From assembly GCF_042477335.2 (NCBI RefSeq), contig NC_091262.1, forward strand, positions 70,356,001-70,420,000: 64,000 nucleotides of DNA, read 5' to 3'. Below the pieces are notes generated by a model that had not been told where the DNA came from, did not search any database, and worked only from the letters and a program-made list of their open reading frames with translations. Below are positions 59,801 to 64,000 of the stretch, one piece after another. This DNA is from Ovis canadensis (lineage: Eukaryota > Chordata > Mammalia > Artiodactyla > Bovidae). The translations under genes were made by a program, and so were the position numbers. The number at the start of each line of letters is the position of its first letter. The stretch's first letter is position 1.

Positions 59801-62174
59801 CACCACTGAGCCACTGAACCGAGTAAAGACTAACGAATGGGGCCCTCGCTGCCCTCTTCTGCTGTCTGTGTCAGAAGCTTCCCCTATCCCTTTTCCACAG
59901 TCATAAAGCTTCCACCACAGGAAGCTCTGAGTGCCTAAAGCCTCGTCTGTGGTCCTGATGCTAAATTATCTTCTTTGGAGATAACAAATAGGACATACTA
60001 TTCACCTAAGCTATCACTGCTTTAAAAAAACAAACAAACAGGCAATGAAAGATTTGAGTTGGCTAGTTGGTGCTATTAAAGAATTGTAATTAAATGTTTG
60101 TATGTCATTAGAGTATTGTGGTTATATGTATATTTTTAAAGAGTCTTTGCTTTTAAAGATTTTGATTTAAAAAATCTACAAAGATGATGAGTACTTTCTT
60201 AGAATAAACTGGAAACAGAAGTGGGTAGGGTATAGGTAAAACAAGACTGGCCATGAGATATTTGTTGAGGTTGGGCGAAGGGTACATCACATTGTTTTCT
60301 ATACTTTTATACTTGTTTGAAACTTTCGATAAGAAAATTTTGTTTCATTCTCTTTAAAGGAGGGTATACTAACCTATACTCTCAAAAAAGATGATGTCAA
60401 GGAAGATTGAGAACTGAATACTGCCATTGGCAAATTGGAGGTCACTGGAGACACTAAGAGCGTTTTCAGGGACATGTTGGTTATCACAGTGTTACTGCAA
60501 CAGGTTCACGAACAGGAGACCATACACTAGAGATGATTCTAAGGAGAAAGAAAAAACGGGAGACTGTGGGAGTTTCCTGGCATTGAAAGAAGTTTTTTCT
60601 TTTTAATCAATGGAGAGAAAGAGCTTACTTCTCTACAGTAGGAATAATAAGATAAAAGAGGGAACCCACATAGGAGAGTAGAGCAACAAAAGCAGAAGCG
60701 AAGGTCCTGACTACGTGGGAGGAGCTGAGATCTAGCCCCAGAGTGGAGACACTGGGCCTGGTTAAGAGCAGGGAACAGCTCACCTACTCTCATAGCCTGA
60801 AAGCACAGGAAGAGAGAGAATCAGGGTGATGATCTGCTGATAGAAGAACAAGGATGTTCTCTTTTAATTGCTCCTGTTTTCACAGTAGAATATAAAGGAC
60901 AGCCATAAGCTAGGAGTCAGGAACGGGGAGGGGATGCTGAGAGGTCTGAATAAGCTGTGCAATCATCATCCTGGGAAGTGGTAGGTGAGCTTACTGCAAG
61001 AATGTGGTAGGGATATCAAGTAGCACTGAAGGCTCATTTGAAATTTGCGATCCTAAATTTAAAGCAAAATTGATCATATTTTATACTGCATCTTTAACCA
61101 TGCTCAACTGCTCTGATGGAGGAGGACTGGACAAGTCCAAGATTGGATTTTAACCAGGGTTGGGATTTTTGTCATAAAAGTATGATGGAGGGAGAAAGAG
61201 AAAGGAGCTGAGAAGCGCAACTGTGTGTTATAGCGATAATCACTGAATGATAATGAATTATAATGATGATTACAGAAAACAGGTGGAATAACATAGGAAG
61301 TAAGGACCTAAGGGGAATGTTTAGGCTTGTAATAGGGTTTAAAGAATTGTTACAAAGGAAAAAAAAACAGAGAGAATATGGTATAAAGATAGGAGACAAA
61401 AGTCTAAGAATAGGACACTTAGAATTTGAAGGTGGTACAGTTATTAGTAATGGCAGGCAAGAGTGAAAAACAAATGATCTTTGAAAGAAGCAAGAGATTG
61501 GATTGGACTGATTTTTGATGTAGAAATCACCAGGAATGGTGAAAAGAGTTGAAGGAAAGCCATTATAGTGAGTGAGATCCTAAATCTTCAGTGGAAAAGG
61601 AGGAAGATCAGACTTTCAAAGACTGCAAAAGAGAAAGGGGTAGACTTTACTCTAGTGATATATACTTCAAAGGAGCTGCAGTTTCTAGGAAAGAAGAGTG
61701 ACCTAGAAGGGGTAAGGATGAACAAGAAGAATACCTAAGCTCTCCTTGGCTCTGTGGTATGTGGGGTCTGGAAGACAAAAATGCCGTAACATAGAAGGTC
61801 TGCAAAGGAGTCAGCCTCATCAGGGGAGGGCCAGGTGTCAGCAGGAATGCCCAAAGAGCAGGATGACTCAAATCGCAGCCTAAAGCTTACCATATAAAAC
61901 AAAGATTATTTCCCTGCTTCTGCCACAAAAGCACTATTGTTACATTTACTTCTAAAGAGATGGTTTTATTTAGCTACACTCACTTCTAGTGAGACAGTTT
62001 CTACACAGTTGGTATACTCACTTCTAGTGAGACAGTTTCATTTAGCTACTTCAAAAGATAACATAAAATGTTCAGTCTTTACTTACCTTCCTGTTGTAAC
62101 TGAGCCAAGAAAAGTGCAAGGTATGTGTCTGATATTAATTCTGGACCCGTCAAAAGAGAATTCAAGTTGAACCA
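38797..62174 (-). CDS. ATXN3: ATXN3 (ataxin-3), 3' half, six coding exons
   Basis: Ataxin-3 is a Josephin-family cysteine deubiquitinase that trims K48/K63 ubiquitin chains and works with VCP/p97 in protein quality control; expansion of its glutamine tract causes Machado-Joseph disease (SCA3) in humans. Exons on the minus strand match human exons 6-11: 62087-62174, 54304-54436, 53793-53959, 52087-52183, 44121-44221 and 38797-38891. They sum to 681 nt, 226 codons plus TAA, and the 88, 133, 167 and 97-nt sizes match the human exons. In order they carry the end of the Josephin domain with the catalytic-triad Asn (WFNLNS), UIM1 and UIM2, the RKRR VCP-binding motif, a nine-glutamine tract, UIM3 ([14 protein letters not shown]) and the basic tail TEGKK. 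Exons 1-5, with the catalytic Cys and His, lie beyond the right edge. With a human-length N-terminus the protein would be about 355 residues. No disabling change is seen. Confidence 0.98.
38995..39340 (-). repeat. Old L1 remnant
   Basis: TAAAATCCACTCTTTGACAG, TATAACCATCACCACCACCC, GGCAACCACTGACATGTTTT, AAATGGAATCATGCATTG: reverse complement of an old L1 3' UTR. Confidence 0.72.
39480..40260 (-). repeat. Old L1 remnant interrupted by a CHR SINE
   Basis: CACCACCACAGTCCAGACTG, CTGCATGTATCCGCAAC, then after the SINE GCCATTCACCTACTGTAGCA, AAAGATGCTATGAACATTCA and CCAGAGTGGCTGCACCAGTT. Confidence 0.75.
39839..39980 (-). mobile_element. CHR-type tRNA-derived SINE
   Basis: ATGCCATGCAGGATCTCAGT, GAAGCACAGAAGTCTTAACC, ACTGAACCAGCAGGGAAGTT in reverse complement. 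Flanks GTTTCTTTTT / GTTTCTTTTTAA are the target duplication within the L1. Confidence 0.8.
40438..40591 (-). mobile_element. CHR-type SINE fragment with GT tract
   Basis: TTTATTTGACTATGCTATGT, GTTTTAGTTGCAGCATGCAG then a (GT)n run (40496-40513) and GTTGTGGCAGGTGGGATAC. Truncated where the BovB at 40592 starts. Confidence 0.7.
40592..41092 (-). mobile_element. BovB 3' fragment
   Basis: Reverse-complement BovB from TTGTTGTTCAGTCACTCAGT to TAATACACTGTCTAGG; it abuts the L1 tail at 41093. Confidence 0.92.
41093..42771 (-). mobile_element. L1 LINE, 5'-truncated, with nested BovA2
   Basis: Reverse complement of L1 3' UTR and ORF2 end: CCACACATCGACATGAACAG, TTCACTCTGTATAATAGGCT, GACATCTAGGTTGCTTTCAT, CTTTTTGATTGGGTCGTT, TTCCCAGCACCACTTGTTGA. 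Decayed by indels. Interrupted by the SINE at 41796-42056. Confidence 0.9.
41796..42056 (+). mobile_element. BovA2 SINE inserted in an L1
   Basis: Complete BovA2 dimer flanked by ATATTGTTCTCC (41784-41795) and ATACTGTTCTCC (42057-42068), the duplicated L1 target. Confidence 0.95.
42772..42917 (-). mobile_element. BovB internal (RT-region) fragment
   Basis: Reverse complement of the RT motif A region: GGTTTCTCAGGAGACAGGTA, CACAGTCAAAGACTTTAGCA, AGATGTTTTTCTGGAATTTC. Encodes worn [16 protein letters not shown]. Confidence 0.82.
43120..43670 (-). repeat. Old L1 remnant
   Basis: TAGAAACTAGGAGTTGGACT, CTGTTTTCCAGAGTTGTTGT, ATTTCCCTAGTGACTAGTGA, TTACAAGTTCTTTGTTGG: reverse complement of an old L1. 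Confidence 0.75.
44121..44221 (-). CDS. ATXN3: ATXN3 exon 10: glutamine-tract exon
   Basis: A 101-nt exon. After completing the Lys codon it reads nine Gln, then [20 protein letters not shown] and DRDL plus one base. The human QQQKQ start of the tract is absent: here Lys is followed directly by pure Gln. Acceptor GAATGTTTCAG, donor GTACGC. Retaining the following intron would add [16 protein letters not shown] and stop at 44071-44073. Confidence 0.96.
44194..44220 (-). repeat. ATXN3: ATXN3 polyglutamine tract, (CAG)7(CAA)2
   Basis: On the coding strand seven CAG then two CAA codons, nine Gln in all, then GCT. Far below the human normal range (about 12-44) and with no AAG interruption. Confidence 0.97.
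44340..44635 (+). repeat. L1 3' end
   Basis: GTCCTACTGTATAGCATAGG, GAAAAAGAGTATACATATAT, TTGCTGTACACCTGAAATTA, AATCAACTACACTTCAATTT: L1 3' UTR next to ATXN3 exon 10. Confidence 0.82.
44949..45092 (+). mobile_element. Bov-tA SINE, 3'-truncated
   Basis: GGCTTCCCTGGTGGCTCTGA head and CAGTATTCTTGCCTGGTGAG middle; the BovB-like tail is missing after 45092. Confidence 0.85.
45745..47386 (-). mobile_element. L1 LINE, 5'-truncated, with probable 3' transduction
   Basis: Reverse complement of ORF2 C-terminal part and 3' UTR. Minus-strand text still reads [20 protein letters not shown] and [20 protein letters not shown] before a frameshift. Flanked by a 14-bp duplication GAAGCAGAATTTTT (45731-45744 and 47387-47400). 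Between the L1 poly(A) (about 45827-45838) and the duplication lie about 80 bases of non-L1 DNA that end in a second poly(A). Confidence 0.92.
47421..47622 (+). mobile_element. Bov-tA SINE
   Basis: GGGCTTCCCTTGTAGCTCAG head, GGGTTCAATCCCTAGGTTGG, tail AGTCAGACATGACTGCGCAA. Short flanking repeat TAACACA. Confidence 0.92.
48466..48558 (+). repeat. L1 3' end
   Basis: GGCTGATTCACATTGTTGTA, CAGCAGAAACCAACACAACA, GGAAAGCAATTATCCTCCAG: typical ruminant L1 3' UTR end. Confidence 0.85.
48671..48780 (+). mobile_element. Bov-tA SINE, 3'-truncated
   Basis: TTTTCCTGGTGGCTCAGATG head and TCCTGGGTCAGGAAGATTCC; stops after GGAGAAGGCAATGGCTCCC. Confidence 0.85.
48865..49000 (-). repeat. MIR SINE
   Basis: ACTTCACAGTTTACAAAACA, TACATTGCCTCATTTGATGT, CATAACATGGGAGTTAAGG: reverse-complement MIR. 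Confidence 0.65.
50321..50348. repeat. Perfect 28-bp palindrome without spacer
   Basis: TATCTTATGATAAA followed directly by its reverse complement TTTATCATAAGATA. Confidence 0.97.
50519..50787 (+). mobile_element. BovA2 SINE with target-site duplication
   Basis: Dimeric BovA2 ending GAAGCGACTTAGCAGCAG, flanked by CATGTATTTTAG (50507-50518) and CATGTACTTTAG (50788-50799). Confidence 0.95.
52087..52183 (-). CDS. ATXN3: ATXN3 exon 9: VCP-binding motif
   Basis: A 97-nt exon reading [20 protein letters not shown] then [13 protein letters not shown]. The RKRR motif that binds VCP/p97 and acts as a nuclear localisation signal is intact. The stretch before it differs from human at several positions ([14 protein letters not shown] against ISQDMTQTSGTNLT). 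Acceptor CGGTTTTCAG, donor GTAAAG; read-through gives an immediate stop. Confidence 0.96.
52502..52732 (-). mobile_element. CHR-type SINE with long target-site duplication
   Basis: TTTATTTGGCTGCACTGAGT, GACCAAGGATCGAACCCATG, ACCAGGGAAGTCCC in reverse complement. Flanked by a 20-bp duplication (52482-52501 and 52733-52752) starting AGAAAT and ending CTACACTTTT, with one mismatch. Confidence 0.9.
53295..53314 (+). other. G-quadruplex motif
   Basis: Four G runs (4, 3, 3, 5) separated by 1, 3 and 1 bases: GGGGTGGGAGTGGGTGGGGG. The G-rich strand is opposite to the ATXN3 transcript template sense, so the pre-mRNA carries the C-rich copy. Confidence 0.85.
53793..53959 (-). CDS. ATXN3: ATXN3 exon 8: UIM1 and UIM2
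   Basis: A 167-nt exon reading [18 protein letters not shown], then [20 protein letters not shown] and [17 protein letters not shown]. Both ubiquitin-interacting motifs keep the acidic cap, the central Ala and the Ser (RALALS, RAIQLS). UIM1 has Phe where human has Leu (EEDFQ against EEDLQ). Acceptor TTATTCTTCAG, donor GTATGG. Confidence 0.97.
53960..54303 (-). other. ATXN3: ATXN3 intron 7
   Basis: A short 344-base AT-rich intron with nothing recognisable beyond its splice sites. Confidence 0.85.
54304..54436 (-). CDS. ATXN3: ATXN3 exon 7: Josephin C-terminus and linker
   Basis: A 133-nt exon reading [20 protein letters not shown], then [20 protein letters not shown] and LKEQ plus two bases of Arg. 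It ends the folded Josephin domain (about residue 182) and starts the flexible region. Acceptor is a run of T then AG, donor GTAAAG. Confidence 0.97.
54520..54900 (+). repeat. MIR SINE split by a CHR SINE
   Basis: GGTGGTCTAGGACAAATTAC, TTAAGGTCTTTAAGCCTCAC before; CACCTGTAAAATGGGAATAG, CATCTCATAGAGTGACTATG after. The interruption is 54640-54810. Confidence 0.8.
54640..54810 (-). mobile_element. CHR-type SINE
   Basis: TTGTGGCACGTGGGCTTAGC, GTTTCCCAACCAGGAATCAA, TTCTTAACCACTGGACAACC, AGGGAAGTCCC in reverse complement. Confidence 0.85.
54973..55172 (+). mobile_element. Bov-tA SINE
   Basis: GGCTTCCCTGGTGGCTCAGT head, GGGTTCGATCCCTGGGTTGG, tail GTCGGACACGACTGAGCAAC. Confidence 0.93.
55275..55460 (+). 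repeat. MIR SINE
   Basis: CAGACAGCCCGGGTTTTAGT, ATCACTTTACCCCTCTATGT, CTTGATTTCTTCAACTGTTG: plus-strand MIR. Confidence 0.65.
55754..55962 (+). mobile_element. Bov-tA SINE with 13-bp target-site duplication
   Basis: Head GGCTTCCCTGGTGGCTCAGA; flanked exactly by CTTGGTGCTTATT (55741-55753 and 55963-55975), so a young insertion. Confidence 0.95.
56225..56800 (-). repeat. L2-like ancient repeat
   Basis: GTTTTATTCAAGATTAGATT, GGAAGCCACTGAAGGGTC, AAGAAGAGCACTCTAGGCTG: same ancient family as 22670-23150. Tentative. Confidence 0.45.
57141..57468 (-). mobile_element. CHR-type SINE, long form
   Basis: ATGGCTGTGCTGGGTCTTTG, GTGCACACTTCTCATTGCAG, GGCCAGGGGTGGAGCCCGTG, GAGCCACCAGGGAAACCC in reverse complement. 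Confidence 0.87.
58093..58312 (+). mobile_element. CHR-type SINE
   Basis: GGAGGACTTCCCTGGCGGCC head, then GCCATGGGGCAACTGAGCCC and AGCAAGGGCAGCCACTGCAA in the tail part. Confidence 0.85.
58590..59825 (+). mobile_element. BovB (RTE) LINE, 5'-truncated, with long but inactive RT frame
   Basis: About 1.24 kb, opposite to ATXN3. An open frame of 258 codons (58813-59589) encodes the RT palm and beyond: [40 protein letters not shown] (motif B region), then [13 protein letters not shown] where the catalytic YADD box should be. Two of the four residues are changed, so the enzyme would be dead. The motif A region upstream (58640-58800) is frame-shifted, with [10 protein letters not shown] readable. 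Ends TGAGCCACTGAACC. Confidence 0.93.
60230..60345 (+). repeat. L1 3' end remnant
   Basis: GTTGGGCGAAGGGTACATCA, CTATACTTTTATACTTGTTT, GAAACTTTCGATAAGAAAAT resemble the end of an old L1. Confidence 0.6.
61950..62049. repeat. Local tandem repeat beside ATXN3 exon 6
   Basis: Three copies of ACTTCTA-GAGACAG-TTT-TTTAGCTAC-type units: a diverged copy at about 61948-61977, then ACTCACTTCTAGTGAGACAG at 61978-61997 and again at 62016-62035, about 38 bases apart. It ends 38 bases from the exon's donor end. Confidence 0.8.
62087..62174 (-). CDS. ATXN3: ATXN3 exon 6: end of the Josephin domain with catalytic Asn
   Basis: An 88-nt exon beginning [20 protein letters not shown] and ending LFLAQLQQE plus one base. 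By human numbering the second Asn of WFNLNS is N134, the third member of the catalytic triad. Identical to human over all 29 residues as I recall it. Acceptor TGTTTTCCAG, donor GTAAGT. Confidence 0.97.
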
Positions 62175-62920
62175 CTGGAAAACAAATTGTCAATATTTAA
62201 GTTAGTACACATTGTAATTAACAAGTTTTACATGCTATGAATTGATATATCCCCATCTAAACTTAGTAAGACTGTTTAAACACTGAAAACATGTCAAATT
62301 AAGATTTTTAAAAAGTAATTAAATCATACAATTTTTAAAAACTGAAATAAAATGTTGCAATTTTTTCACTATTAAATGTTTTAAAAGTTTGCTTTAAGCC
62401 ATAAACTTTAAATCCCCCCTTCAAAAGAGAAAAGAAACTGATAGTATTTTAAAGCACCCTTATTATAGCCATAATTAAATCTTTTTCAAAGGAACTGTCC
62501 AACAAAACCCTAATCATATTATATTGATGTGGAAGAAAAATGACAACTACCAAGTTTTCCTACTGCCGATAATTTTAGTCAAAATATTTTAATTGTGAGA
62601 AAGCTAGACATTCCAGGAAGAGAATTTTTAATCGCCAACTCATTTTTACAAGATCACTAAACCACTACTGCATGTAATTAACATCGTTTGTTCACTATGT
62701 CATGGGCATCCTAATTTACCCCACAAGATACAGTAGTTTCAGAAGTTACTGTCAGCATCATCACCAAATGCTTTTTGTGAATTTTATCAGAGATGGTAAT
62801 ATTTTTCTCATTTTTTTCTTTATACAGGGGCCTCAGACAAGAGTCTATAGTGAAAAATACAATTTTAATCAAAAATATAAATTAGAACCAAAGATGATAA
62901 GCCATAGTTTGACATTTCCA

Positions 62921-63022
62921 GCACGGCCATTCCTTTCTCCAGAGGATCTTCCCAACCCAGGGACTGAACCCAGGTCTCTTGCATGGCAGGTAGATTCTTT
63001 ACCATCTGAGCTATCAGGGAAG
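62921..63022 (-). mobile_element. Bov-tA SINE fragment
   Basis: GGATCTTCCCAACCCAGGGA, GATTCTTTACCATCTGAGCT, ATCAGGGAAGTTT: the tRNA-like half in reverse complement. Confidence 0.85.
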
Positions 63023-63479
63023 TTTGTCTAGGATAATGAGTTTGTCTAAGATAACGTGAAATCTGTAAATTCAATTTTGAAGAACTAAAATTTATAAAAT
63101 TTCTCAAAATAATAATGTAAGTTTACATACAAATCAATACAAAGGAATTCCAGACTCTAAGACTTCAGATCTTGAAAGTGAAGAACAGCTGATCGTATTT
63201 TTAAATATTTAAATAAAACTCCTAGGTTAAACACACTTGGGAGAGTTCTGCCTTGGTTTTTCCCAGAGTTGATTCCTACCTGCGTGGGTCTCTCCTGCAC
63301 CAAACCACACTAACTTACTTGCTCTTTGCCACCCAAGAGGGACCATTAAAGATGAAGCTGCTTCTAAGCAGCAAACTTAAAATAGTAGGGCTTTCATTTT
63401 AGAATTATCTTATATTGATTTAACTCAATGTACTCTTTCCTGTTTCCTTTTGTTTCATATTAGCTTATTAAAAAAAGAT

Positions 63480-64000
63480 TTATTTAAGTGTACTTGAAAT
63501 GTAGCAGACTGTAATATATTAAGTGTAAAATGTGAAGTTTTAACGTATGTATATATCCACGAAACCATCACCACCACCAAGGGAGTGAACATTTTTGTCA
63601 CTGCCAATTTTCCTGTGCCCCTTGTAATCATCGTCCATTGTTCCTTGCCTCCCTCATCCAGGCAATCACTGTCATTAAAGATTAGTTTACATTTTCTATG
63701 CTTTTATATAAATGGAACACTATAGTGAGCCCCTGGTGGCTCAGACGTTAAAGAGTCTGCCTGAAATATGGGAAACCCAGGTTCGATTCCTGTGTTGGGA
63801 GATCCCTTGGAGAAGGAAATGGCAACCCACTCCAGTATTCTTGCCTGGAGAATCTCATGGACTGAGGAGCCTGGCAGGCCACAGTCCACGGGGTCGCAGA
63901 GAGTCAGACACAACCAAGCAACTTCACTTTCTTCTTTTCTTTTCTATGGACTATAGTATTTTGTGTCTAGTTTCTTTCACTCAGCATAATTAATTTGAGG
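63480..64000 (-). repeat. Old L1 remnant split by a Bov-tA
   Basis: ACCATCACCACCACCAAGGG, AATCATCGTCCATTGTTCCT, TATATAAATGGAACACTATA before the SINE and TTTCTTTCACTCAGCATAAT after it. Confidence 0.75.
63727..63949 (+). mobile_element. Bov-tA SINE inserted in an L1
   Basis: Head CCCTGGTGGCTCAGACGTTA; flanked by ACTATAGT (63719-63726 and 63950-63957). Confidence 0.92.

Larger units (their letters stand above)
54437..62086 (-). other. ATXN3: ATXN3 intron 6
   Basis: Contains a MIR split by a CHR SINE (54520-54900), Bov-tA copies (54973-55172, 55754-55962), a MIR (55275-55460), L2-like text (about 56225-56800), CHR SINEs (57141-57468, 58093-58312), a BovB with an open RT frame (58590-59825), an L1 3' end (60230-60345) and a local tandem repeat (61950-62049). 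60400-61900 shows nothing clear. Confidence 0.7.
62175..64000 (-). other. ATXN3: ATXN3 intron 5 (partial)
   Basis: Contains a Bov-tA fragment (62921-63022), an old L1 (63480-64000) with a nested Bov-tA (63727-63949). Exon 5 is not in the window. 62180-62915 and 63030-63470 show nothing recognised. Confidence 0.75.

Overview
This is a piece of ruminant (Pecora, most likely Bovidae: cattle, buffalo, sheep or goat) nuclear genome. The diagnosis rests on very dense ruminant-specific retroposons (BovB/RTE LINE fragments and their SINE derivatives Bov-tA and BovA2), cetartiodactyl tRNA-derived SINEs, L1 fragments, and split vertebrate genes with GT-AG introns. The exact species cannot be read from the sequence alone.

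Two protein-coding genes lie head to tail, both on the minus strand. The left part (about 1-24,930) is the 5' part of TRIP11 (GMAP-210, a Golgi coiled-coil tether): eight coding exons covering the first 409 codons, from the start ATG at 24,548 down to an exon ending at 384; the rest of the gene runs off the left edge. Its promoter lies in a CpG-rich island at about 24,530-25,320. The right part (about 34,650-64,000) is the 3' half of ATXN3 (ataxin-3, the Machado-Joseph disease deubiquitinase): coding exons matching human exons 6 to 11, ending at a TAA at 38,797-38,799, then a long AT-rich 3' UTR of about 4.1 kb. Exons 1-5 lie beyond the right edge. The same gene order and orientation is found on human chromosome 14q32.12.

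The roughly 9.3 kb intergenic gap (25,330-34,650) and the introns are mostly interspersed repeats: old MIR, L2 and L1 pieces, overlaid by ruminant SINEs and BovB pieces, many with readable target-site duplications and several nested. I see no other protein-coding gene, no functional tRNA, rRNA or CRISPR array, and no sign of a novel gene system.

The most interesting structures are: a complex inverted rearrangement at 32,508-33,615 (arms up to about 97% identical, placed out of simple palindrome order); an L1 at 45,745-47,386 with the double poly(A) structure of a 3' transduction; the very short ATXN3 glutamine tract, (CAG)7(CAA)2, without the lysine interruption of the human tract; a readable intron-retention tail for ATXN3; a perfect 28-bp palindrome at 50,321; and overlapping divergent ATG codons with a YY1-like motif upstream of TRIP11.
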